Source of the DNA: Myxococcales bacterium | GTDB lineage: Bacteria; Myxococcota_A; Polyangia; Polyangiales; Polyangiaceae | Direction of reading: 5' to 3' | Assembly (NCBI GenBank): GCA_025362165.1 | Contig: JANYHY010000105.1 | Coordinates: 1-5,272, forward strand | Length of the DNA stretch: 5,272 bases | Shown here: one piece after another, positions 1 through 5,227 of the stretch | Position numbering within the stretch: the first letter of the stretch is position 1 | Layout of the letters: each line of letters begins with the position of its first letter | Notes under the pieces: generated by a model | What the model saw: the letters and a program-made list of their open reading frames with translations, nothing else | The model's database searches: none | Told to the model about the DNA's origin: nothing | Program-made: the position numbers and the translations under genes

Positions 1-4
1 GATA

Positions 5-25
5 ATCGATTAGCGCTACTTCGAT
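5..25. repeat. Imperfect inverted repeat (dyad) at window edge
   Basis: Arms ATCGA (5-9) and TCGAT (21-25) flank a perfect 8-base palindrome TAGCGCTA (11-18), with one unmatched base on the left and two on the right. It lies 17 bases beyond the stop of the minus-strand gene ending at 42. It could be part of a terminator for that gene or an operator for something further left, but no T-tract is visible before the window ends. It is short enough to be chance. Confidence 0.25.
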
Positions 26-41
26 ATCCAGGTAAGACGCT

Positions 42-269
42 TCATTTGTCTGGCGCGGGAGCGCTGGGCGCGGGCGTCGTCCCGGACTCCGCTGCCCTGC
101 GCGCACGGTTCTCTTGCACCGGCGGCCCGCCATAACAAGCGGAGAGCGTGACCACCATCGTACTTGCCGCCGCGAGGAGAGCGAGCTTGCGCGCGACGCT
201 CGCGCGACACCAAGCGCAGGAAGTGACTCCGAACTTCAAGTGACGTTTGCATTCGGGACACGGAATCAT
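42..269 (-). CDS. Small zinc-ribbon/lipobox membrane protein, unknown function
   Basis: A 75-residue protein of unknown function. Residues 4-21 form a zinc-knuckle-like pattern, CPEC (C4, C7) and CAWC (C18, C21), with the 'CxxCxRH' flavour I remember from a small-protein family frequent in myxobacteria. Residues 28-44 are hydrophobic and end in LSAC (42-45), a good lipobox, followed by YGGPP. The rest is a short Ala/Pro/charged tail, probably a disordered periplasmic segment. The Cys pairs sit before the hydrophobic segment, so they would be cytoplasmic, and would be removed if signal peptidase II cut before C45. The chosen ATG (267-269) begins just before the Cys motif. An in-frame ATG at 332 would add 21 Arg-rich residues and overlap the divergent gene. 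Sequence GTGGAG abuts the chosen start, so the ribosome site is poor and an in-frame GTG two codons upstream (275-273) is possible. The pattern makes a real gene likely; the role is unknown. Confidence 0.7.
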   Translation of the reverse strand: MIPCPECKRHLKFGVTSCAWCRASVARKLALLAAASTMVVTLSACYGGPPVQENRARRAAESGTTPAPSAPAPDK

Positions 270-320
270 CTCCACGAAACTACCATGGACGGATCGGCGA
301 CGGCGCGGCCATGAGCAACC
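270..320. promoter_or_regulatory. Divergent intergenic region between two small lipoprotein genes
   Basis: These 51 bases separate the start codons of two divergently transcribed small genes, so promoters for both should lie here or overlap the coding ends. I see no convincing -35/-10 pair on either strand. It contains CCATGG (283-288) and a 13-base ATCGGCGACGGCG (293-305) that recurs twice inside the downstream lipoprotein gene. The regulatory role is inferred only from gene arrangement. Confidence 0.3.
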
Positions 321-608
321 ATGAAGATGCAAACGCTGTCGTGCAGCGTCGCGGTCGTGCTCGTCGGATGCGGAGGGGAGCTCGCGCCCATCGGCGACGG
401 CGGTGGAGCCATCGGCGACGGCGGCGCGACGACGAGGTCGGACGCTGCCTTCTTCATTTGTCCGTCCCAGCCGCCAACCGCCGACACTCCATGCTCGAGC
501 CCCGGTGATGGATGTCGCTATTCGGGAGGTTCAGGCTGCTACTTGGCAATCGCGTGCATCGCAAATCCGAACGGCTCGGTGACGTGGACGACTGTCCCGT
601 GCAACTGA
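321..608 (+). CDS. Small Cys-rich lipoprotein, unknown function
   Basis: A 95-residue predicted lipoprotein that I do not recognise. The N-terminus has Lys2, a short hydrophobic stretch (8-16) and a lipobox LVGC with C17 as the likely lipidated residue. Residues 18-43 are a Gly/Asp/Ala-rich linker containing two copies of a GDGG-type heptad. The mature C-terminal domain (44-95) has six cysteines (C47, C58, C65, C73, C79, C94) and reads like a small disulfide-stabilised extracytoplasmic module, as suggested by the CRYSGGSGCYLAIAC segment. ATG at 321 is preferred over ATG at 327 because it keeps the lysine of the signal n-region; no strong ribosome site is visible for either. It is divergent from the gene at 42-269 and 81 bases upstream of sdhC on the same strand, so read-through into sdh is possible. 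The even number of mature cysteines and the signal sequence argue for a real gene; the function is unknown. Confidence 0.65.
   Translation: MKMQTLSCSVAVVLVGCGGELAPIGDGGGAIGDGGATTRSDAAFFICPSQPPTADTPCSSPGDGCRYSGGSGCYLAIACIANPNGSVTWTTVPCN
388..424 (+). repeat. Two 16-base direct repeats inside the lipoprotein linker
   Basis: The sequence CCATCGGCGACGGCGG occurs at 388-403 and 409-424, a period of 21 bases (seven codons), giving the repeated PIGDGGG/AIGDGGA linker of the lipoprotein. Because the period is a multiple of three, copy-number change would keep the frame and only alter linker length. Confidence 0.7.
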
Positions 609-689
609 CACGAAGCGAATGGCCGAGGGCTCTTCCGTTGAGGATGCTCTTGCAGGCGCGGCGCTCGCCAGACTAGCTTGCAGCCTGAA
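609..689 (+). promoter_or_regulatory. Leader upstream of the sdh operon
   Basis: This 81-base gap between the lipoprotein stop and sdhC is the only place upstream of the sdh genes where an operon promoter would not lie inside a coding region. A TTGCAG (650-655) followed 17 bases later by ACTAGC-like sequence is the best -35/-10 guess and is weak. CTTGCAG occurs twice (649-655 and 677-683). No riboswitch-like or clear operator structure is visible, and no strong Shine-Dalgarno precedes the ATG at 690. Confidence 0.3.
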
Positions 690-1463
690 ATGGCAAGCAA
701 ATCTGTCCATCTGTCCGTCCTGCAGAGCGGGTTCGGAAAGACACTTCGGCGAGACAATTGGTGGGCGGGACCAGCAACCACGGGGCTCATCATCACGAGC
801 TTCATCGTCTACGCGACCTTCCGCGGGTTCGAGAACGCGCATTACGAGATCGGCCCGTATCTCTCGCCGATGTACTCGCCGCTGATCGACACCAGCTTCG
901 CCAAAGGTTGGCCGATCCCAGTGTCCGGCGCGATGCTCATCCTCGGAGGCCCCGCGTCGTTCCGGCTGACTTGCTACTACTACCGCAAGGCATATTACAG
1001 GGCGTTCGCGATGGATCCGCCGGGCTGCGCGGTCGGCGAGCGCAACGCGCACACCTACAATGGCGAGCGCAAGCTCTGGATCTTCCAGAACCTCCATCGG
1101 TTCACGCTCTACATCGCGATCATGTTCCTCGTGTTCCTCTGGCACGACGCTGTCAAAGGGCTCATCGGCTGGTCGGACGGCACCCACCTCAACGTCGGCA
1201 CGCTCGTCATCACGATGAACGCGACGCTGCTCTCGCTCTACACGCTCTCGTGTCACGCGCTCCGACACCTCGTCGGGGGCAACGTGAACAGCTACTCCAC
1301 TGCGTTCTTGGGCGGCCTGCGTTTCCGCCTGTGGAAGGCCGTCTCCGTGCTCAACGAGCGGCACATGCTCTTCGCGTGGATGAGCCTCTTCGGCGTCGGG
1401 CTCACGGACTTCTACGTTCGCTGCATATCGGTCGGCGCGTTCGCCGATGCCAGGATCTTCTGA
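690..1463 (+). CDS. sdhC: Succinate dehydrogenase membrane anchor subunit SdhC (Sdh1-like, single anchor)
   Basis: A 257-residue membrane subunit of complex II. It anchors SdhAB to the cytoplasmic membrane and carries the quinone-reduction site. Five hydrophobic segments are visible at about 28-44, 76-92, 133-152, 168-188 and 226-248, matching the one-subunit, five-helix anchors (no SdhD). Signature stretches are FRLTCYYYRKAYYRAF (91-106), the NLHR histidine (H136), SCHALRHLVGG (187-197), LNERHM (221-226) and LTDFYV (238-243). From memory these match actinobacterial Sdh1 SdhC proteins much more closely than E. coli SdhC/D. Candidate cofactor ligands are C95, C113, H121, H136, C188, H189, H193 and H225. 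The ATG at 690 is chosen; an in-frame TTG at 678 would add four residues and has no better ribosome site. Its stop TGA shares one base with the sdhA start (TGATG), so translation is probably coupled. The subunit assignment is firm; which cofactor it holds is not visible. Confidence 0.93.
   Translation: MASKSVHLSVLQSGFGKTLRRDNWWAGPATTGLIITSFIVYATFRGFENAHYEIGPYLSPMYSPLIDTSFAKGWPIPVSGAMLILGGPASFRLTCYYYRKAYYRAFAMDPPGCAVGERNAHTYNGERKLWIFQNLHRFTLYIAIMFLVFLWHDAVKGLIGWSDGTHLNVGTLVITMNATLLSLYTLSCHALRHLVGGNVNSYSTAFLGGLRFRLWKAVSVLNERHMLFAWMSLFGVGLTDFYVRCISVGAFADARIF
1452..1455 (+). promoter_or_regulatory. Ribosome binding site fixing the sdhA start
   Basis: AGGA lies seven bases before the ATG at 1463, within the last codons of sdhC. 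It supports that start even though the same frame stays open far upstream. Confidence 0.6.
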
Positions 1464-3286
1464 TGGCCTCCGCCAAATACGAGACTCACGAGCACGACGT
1501 CATCATCATCGGCGCGGGTGGCGCTGGACTGCGCGCCGCGATCGAGGCCTCCAACGAGAAGCTCTCCGTGGGGCTCGTCTGCAAGTCGCTGTTGGGCAAG
1601 GCGCACACCGTGATGGCCGAGGGCGGGATCGCCGCGGCGATGGGCAACGTGGAGCCGCGCGACAACTGGAAGGTCCACTTCAGAGACACGATGAAGGGCG
1701 GACGCTTCCTCAACCAGTGGCGCATGGCGCAGCTCCACGCGATGGAAGCTCCAGACCGCGTGAAGGAGCTGGAGGAGTGGGGCGCGCTCTTCGATCGCAC
1801 CGCAGACGGCCGCATCTTGCAGCGCAACTTCGGCGGTCACAAATACCCGCGCCTCGCGCACGTCGGCGATCGCACCGGCCTCGAGATGATCCGCACGCTG
1901 CAGCAGCACGGCGTTCACCTCGGCATCAAGGTGTACATGGAGTGCACGATCTCGCGCCTGCTGACGGACGACGACAAGATCAAAGGCGCGTTCGGTTACT
2001 GGCGTGAAAACGGCAAATTCGTAGTGTTCAAGAGCAAGGCCGTCGTGCTCGCGACGGGCGGCATTGGCCGCATGTTCAAGATCAACTCGAACTCGTGGGA
2101 GTGCACGGGAGACGGGCAAGCGCTCGCATACCTCGCTGGCGCGGAGCTCATGGACATGGAGTTCATGCAGTTCCACCCGACGGGCATGGTGTGGCCGCCG
2201 AGCGTGCGCGGGACGCTGATCACCGAGGGTGTCCGCGGTGAAGGCGGGACGCTGCGCAACAAAGACGGCAAGCGGATCATGTTCGACTACATCCCCGAGC
2301 TCTACGCCAACGAGACCGCGGACACCGAGGCCGAGGCGGACAAGTGGCTCGCCGAGAGCACGCAGGCGGGCGGCAGCAAGGCGAAGCGCACTCCGGATCT
2401 CTTGCCGCGAGACATCGTCGCGCGCGCGATTCACGCGGAGGTCAAGGCTGGCCGCGGCTCACCGCACGGGGGAGTGTTCCTGGACATCGCGACGCGTCGC
2501 TCCGCAGAAGACATCAAGCGCAAGCTCCCGGCGATGTATCACCAGTTCAAAGAGCTCGGTGACGTGGACATCACGACGGACCCGATGGAAGTCGGGCCGA
2601 CCGCGCACTACACGATGGGCGGCATCCGCGTGGACTCGGACACGCAAGAGTCGCGAATCAAGGGGCTGTTCGCCGCGGGCGAGTGCGCAGCTGGCATGCA
2701 CGGCAGCAATCGTCTCGGCGGCAACTCGTTGAGCGATCTGGTCGTGTTCGGACGGCTCGCGGGTCTGCACGCCGCGAAGTACGCGAGAGACGCCGCCGCG
2801 CCATCGATCGATGACGGTGAGATCGAAGCGGCCGCGACCGAGGCGCTCGCAGTGTTCAATCGCGAAGAGGGTGAGAACCCATTCCTCTTGCACGACGAGT
2901 TGAAGGACTCGATGCAGAAGCACGTCGGCATCATCCGCGTCGAAAAGGAGCTCAAAGCGGGCCTCCTAGAGCTGCACGCGCTCAAGGCGCGCGTCGGCAA
3001 GATCAAGGTGGAGGACAACCGCCACTTCAACACCGCGTGGCACCAGTCGCTCGACATGCGCAACATGCTCATCTGCGCAGAGGCGATGTGCCAAGCGGCG
3101 ATCGCCCGCAAAGAGAGCCGCGGCGGTCACGCACGCGACGACTTTCCCGATCAAGACAAGGGACACTTCAGCAAGGTCAACATCGTCTCGCGCATGACCA
3201 AGAGCGGTGAGATGGAGATCTCCGAGGTGCCGCTGCCGGAGGTGCCCGCGGACATCAAGAAGGTGCTCGAGGAAGACTCAAAATGA
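1463..3286 (+). CDS. sdhA: Succinate dehydrogenase flavoprotein subunit SdhA
   Basis: The 607-residue catalytic subunit, which oxidises succinate to fumarate in the TCA cycle and passes electrons through covalently bound FAD to SdhB. It acts on the cytoplasmic face of the membrane. Visible landmarks are the Rossmann dinucleotide motif GAGGAG (17-22), the HTVMAEGG segment whose H48 matches the covalent 8-alpha-histidyl-FAD residue, QFHPTG with H238, LLPRDIVAR with R316, PTAHYTMGG with H382 and NRLGGNSLSDLVVFGR with R417. These correspond to the substrate-binding and proton-transfer His/Arg residues of E. coli SdhA. The C-terminal capping region contains the family motif TESRGGHxRDD as ESRGGHARDDFPDQD. 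Length is normal. The GKAHTVMAEGG, YGYWRE-like and QFHPTGMVWPPSV stretches resemble the actinobacterial Sdh1 flavoprotein. The start is set by overlap with the sdhC stop and by AGGA seven bases upstream; the end overlaps sdhB by four bases. A fumarate reductase acting in reverse cannot be excluded from sequence alone, but the aerobic Sdh reading is more likely. Confidence 0.97.
   Translation: MASAKYETHEHDVIIIGAGGAGLRAAIEASNEKLSVGLVCKSLLGKAHTVMAEGGIAAAMGNVEPRDNWKVHFRDTMKGGRFLNQWRMAQLHAMEAPDRVKELEEWGALFDRTADGRILQRNFGGHKYPRLAHVGDRTGLEMIRTLQQHGVHLGIKVYMECTISRLLTDDDKIKGAFGYWRENGKFVVFKSKAVVLATGGIGRMFKINSNSWECTGDGQALAYLAGAELMDMEFMQFHPTGMVWPPSVRGTLITEGVRGEGGTLRNKDGKRIMFDYIPELYANETADTEAEADKWLAESTQAGGSKAKRTPDLLPRDIVARAIHAEVKAGRGSPHGGVFLDIATRRSAEDIKRKLPAMYHQFKELGDVDITTDPMEVGPTAHYTMGGIRVDSDTQESRIKGLFAAGECAAGMHGSNRLGGNSLSDLVVFGRLAGLHAAKYARDAAAPSIDDGEIEAAATEALAVFNREEGENPFLLHDELKDSMQKHVGIIRVEKELKAGLLELHALKARVGKIKVEDNRHFNTAWHQSLDMRNMLICAEAMCQAAIARKESRGGHARDDFPDQDKGHFSKVNIVSRMTKSGEMEISEVPLPEVPADIKKVLEEDSK
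3269..3273 (+). promoter_or_regulatory. Ribosome binding site of sdhB
   Basis: GAGGA lies nine bases before the sdhB ATG at 3283, inside the 3' end of sdhA, where ATGA joins the sdhB start to the sdhA stop. The arrangement favours coupled, near-equimolar synthesis of the two subunits. Confidence 0.55.
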
Positions 3287-4131
3287 GCGACAAGAAGGCC
3301 ACTCTGAAGATCTACCGCGGCGACAATGACGGCGGCGAGTTCAAGACCTACGAGGTCGAGACCTATCCGGGCATGGTCGTGTTGGACGCCATCCACGACA
3401 TCCAAGCCAAGCAAGAGCCAGGTCTGGCGGTTCGATGGAACTGCAAGGCTGGCCGCTGCGGATCATGCGGCGCCGAGGTGAACGGCAAACCGAAGTTGAT
3501 GTGCATGACGCGCATGTCCGCTTACGACGACGACCCCGAGCCCATCATGGTCACACCCATGAAGGCCTTCCCGATCTTGAAGGACCTCGTGACGGACGTC
3601 TCCCAGAACTTCCGCATGGCGCAGAAGATCCCCGCGTTTGCGCCGCGACCGAGAGAAGCTGACGGCACCCACCGCATGCAGCAAGACGACATCGAGCGCA
3701 TCCAAGAGTTCCGCAAGTGCATCGAGTGCTTCCTCTGCCAGAACACGTGCCACGTGATCCGCGATCACGGCAAAAAAGAGGACTTCGCGGGCCCGCGCTT
3801 CCTCATCGCCATGGCCGGCTTGGACATGCACCCGCTCGACACGCTCGATCGTCGCGAGCTGCTCAAAGACGAGTTCGGCATCGGCTATTGCAACATCACT
3901 CGGTGCTGCACGGAGGTGTGCCCCGAGCACATCAACATCACCGACAACGGCATCATCCCGATGAAGGAGCGCGTCGCAGACGACTACTTCGATCCCGTCC
4001 GTTGGCTGATCCGCAAAGTAGGCGGCGAAGAGAAGAAGAAGAAGGCGAGCCTTCCCGTCATTCAGAACGAAACCTCCACGCCAGTCGTGAAGAAGAAGAA
4101 GACCGAAAAGGCAGCCAAAGCGGACGAATAG
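3283..4131 (+). CDS. sdhB: Succinate dehydrogenase iron-sulfur subunit SdhB
   Basis: A 282-residue electron-transfer subunit that carries electrons from the SdhA flavin through three iron-sulfur clusters to quinone at the membrane. The N-terminal plant-ferredoxin-like domain holds the [2Fe-2S] ligands C54, C59, C62 and C74 (NCKAGRCGSCG..LMC). The C-terminal domain has CIECFLCQNTC (146-156) and YCNITRCCTEVCPEH (202-216). By spacing against E. coli SdhB, C146, C149, C152 and C213 bind [4Fe-4S], and C156, C203 and C209 bind [3Fe-4S]; C208 is an additional cysteine. The quinone-site region follows the usual plan. Unusual is a C-terminal extension from about 249 to 282 with two KKKK runs in a Lys/Ala/Glu-rich, probably disordered tail. 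Compared from memory, E. coli SdhB (about 238 residues) has nothing like it. The gene overlaps sdhA by ATGA and ends nine bases before the TPR gene. Confidence 0.97.
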   Translation: MSDKKATLKIYRGDNDGGEFKTYEVETYPGMVVLDAIHDIQAKQEPGLAVRWNCKAGRCGSCGAEVNGKPKLMCMTRMSAYDDDPEPIMVTPMKAFPILKDLVTDVSQNFRMAQKIPAFAPRPREADGTHRMQQDDIERIQEFRKCIECFLCQNTCHVIRDHGKKEDFAGPRFLIAMAGLDMHPLDTLDRRELLKDEFGIGYCNITRCCTEVCPEHINITDNGIIPMKERVADDYFDPVRWLIRKVGGEEKKKKASLPVIQNETSTPVVKKKKTEKAAKADE

Positions 4132-4138
4132 GGGGGGG
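4131..4138 (+). promoter_or_regulatory. G8 homopolymer serving as likely ribosome site of the TPR gene
   Basis: Eight consecutive Gs start with the last base of the sdhB TAG stop and end two bases before the ATG at 4141. A run of Gs can pair with the CCUCC anti-Shine-Dalgarno using one G-U pair, so this is the probable ribosome site. Length changes in the run would alter only its spacing to the ATG, leaving both reading frames intact. Confidence 0.5.
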
Positions 4139-4140
4139 CC

Positions 4141-4644
4141 ATGCACGATCATCTCGCGCTGAAGAGTCTCAAAGGGCATGACCTCGAGGTCGCGCTGGAC
4201 AAGGCGGACCACTACCGAGCGCTCAATCAGCCAGAGGAGGCCGAGAGCATCTGCATGGATATCCTCGCCGAGGATGCGAACCATCAACAGGCGCAGAAAA
4301 TACTCGGGCTCGCGCTCACCGATCGCTTCACCGAGAGCGCGCAGCTCTTCGACACAGCGATGCGCGCGTTCGAGCAACTCACCAGCGAGTACGAGCGCGT
4401 CTATCATCAGGGCATCGCGTGGGAGCGCCTCGGCAAGGCGCACTTGGAGCGCGGAGAAGGCTACGGCGCGCTCACGTCGTTGGAGCACGCGCTCGAACAC
4501 TACGAGAAGGCGGAGTCACTTGACCCGACGGCCAGCGATCCGATCCTGCGCTTCAATCGGTGCGTGCGCTTGATTCAGTCGAAGAAAGTTCTTCGCGACG
4601 CGATGGCTGCGCCGCACTCACGAGAGCCGCATCTGGGCGACTAG
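4141..4644 (+). CDS. TPR-like helical repeat protein, unknown function
   Basis: A 167-residue, probably soluble cytoplasmic protein with no signal peptide or membrane segment. It appears to be made of paired helices of tetratricopeptide-repeat type. One repeat spans about 18-51 (ALDKADHYRALNQPEEAESI, then ILAEDANHQQAQ). A second, longer unit spans about 88-128 (GIAWERLGKAHLERGEGYGA, then LEHYEKAESLDP), with the Leu-Asp-Pro ending typical of TPR motifs. A helix rich in Gln/Glu/Arg lies between them (61-87). TPR proteins generally mediate protein-protein contacts; no enzymatic motif is visible. The start ATG follows the G8 run and lies nine bases after sdhB, so co-transcription with sdhCAB is very likely. 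A role in complex II assembly is conceivable from position only. The next gene begins three bases after its stop. Confidence 0.85.
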   Translation: MHDHLALKSLKGHDLEVALDKADHYRALNQPEEAESICMDILAEDANHQQAQKILGLALTDRFTESAQLFDTAMRAFEQLTSEYERVYHQGIAWERLGKAHLERGEGYGALTSLEHALEHYEKAESLDPTASDPILRFNRCVRLIQSKKVLRDAMAAPHSREPHLGD

Positions 4645-4647
4645 CCG

Positions 4648-5202
4648 ATGATGCTCCGATGGTTGATCGTGGTGTTCGTCTTTGGCTGCTCGCAGGGGGC
4701 GACGCAGCCGACGGTCGTGATCCCCGTGACCGCCGTGACGGCCGCTTCCCACTCCTCCGCGAGTCCTCACGCGCAGCCTAGGCGTCACTCCGGCAGTTCA
4801 CGCGATCGAGACGGCGACGGGATCGCGGACGATTTGGACATGTGCCCCGATCAACCCGAGGACTACGACGGGTTCAACGACGACGATGGTTGTCCCGATC
4901 CGGACAACGATGGAGACGGCGTGCGCGATGTCGACGACCATTGTCCCAACATCGCGGGTCCAGCACCCGACGGATGTCCGCGCACCACGAGCGGCGATCG
5001 AGACGGCGACGGCATCCCAGACAATCGCGACAAGTGCCCAGACGATCCCGAAGACAAGGACGGCTTCGAAGACGCCGATGGATGTCCAGACCCCGACAAC
5101 GATCGCGACGGCATCTTGGACGTCAACGACAAGTGCCCCAATGAGCCCGAGACGTTCAACGGTTATCAGGACGACGACGGCTGCCCAGACCGGCGCCCGT
5201 GA
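4648..5202 (+). CDS. Thrombospondin type 3 repeat lipoprotein, calcium-binding type
   Basis: A 184-residue predicted lipoprotein. Residues 4-13 form a short signal (Arg then LIVVFVFG) with the lipobox VFGC and C14 as the lipidation site; Phe at -2 is unusual and Ser at +2 fits outer-membrane sorting. Residues 15-51 are a Ser/Ala/Pro/His linker. Residues 52-181 are thrombospondin type 3 repeats: Asp-rich loops of the form DxDGDGIxDxxDxCP (53-67, 117-131), DNDGDGVRDVDDHCP (86-100) and DNDRDGILDVNDKCP (150-164), alternating with EDxDGFxDxDGCPDP blocks. Cysteines are spaced 16 apart in three pairs (66/82, 130/146, 163/179), with a shorter pair 99/110. Such loops bind Ca2+ in known TSP3 proteins. 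Many bacterial relatives continue into a C-terminal OmpA peptidoglycan-binding domain; this one stops at GCPDRRP with no such domain. It lies three bases after the TPR gene and is likely in the same transcript. Function is unknown; a cell-envelope structural or calcium-dependent role is inference. ATG at 4651 is an equally possible start. Confidence 0.85.
   Translation: MMLRWLIVVFVFGCSQGATQPTVVIPVTAVTAASHSSASPHAQPRRHSGSSRDRDGDGIADDLDMCPDQPEDYDGFNDDDGCPDPDNDGDGVRDVDDHCPNIAGPAPDGCPRTTSGDRDGDGIPDNRDKCPDDPEDKDGFEDADGCPDPDNDRDGILDVNDKCPNEPETFNGYQDDDGCPDRRP
4804..5136 (+). repeat. 192-base internal duplication in the TSP3 gene
   Basis: Codons 53-99 (4804-4944) and 117-163 (4996-5136) encode closely matching TSP3 double units at a period of 192 bases (64 residues). 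At DNA level the match is strongest at the start of each unit, where CGATCGAGACGGCGACGG occurs at 4803 and again at 4995. This points to internal duplication followed by divergence. Confidence 0.75.
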
Positions 5203-5227
5203 CGCAAACTACCTGATCCGATGCACT

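Noticed and set aside
270..332. Longer start (ATG at 332) for the minus-strand zinc-ribbon protein
   Set aside because: It would add an Arg-rich 21-residue leader, overlap the divergent gene's start and place the motif away from the N-terminus.
678..689. TTG start adding four residues to SdhC
   Set aside because: No ribosome site supports it over the ATG at 690.
701..716. Tandem ATCTGTCC octamers near the sdhC start
   Set aside because: Only two copies, inside coding sequence and not a multiple of three; treated as coincidence.
531..1364. Long minus-strand open frame antisense to sdhC
   Set aside because: Its product is Arg/Glu/Val/Asp-rich with no recognisable domain, and it mirrors a clear sdhC with conserved motifs. 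Such frames are expected opposite GC-rich genes.
758..1462. Upstream extension of the sdhA frame by 235 codons, suggesting a fusion
   Set aside because: The extension is Arg/His/Ala-rich noise in an alternative frame of sdhC. The real SdhA begins at 1463 with a ribosome site and the normal N-terminus before GAGGAG.
1412..2434. 340-codon minus-strand open frame antisense to sdhA
   Set aside because: Low-complexity Arg/Leu/Val/His composition with no motifs; it is a shadow of the sdhA codons.
3463..4500. 345-codon minus-strand open frame antisense to sdhB and the TPR gene
   Set aside because: It spans two real genes and their junction on the other strand and shows no motifs; it is a composition artefact.
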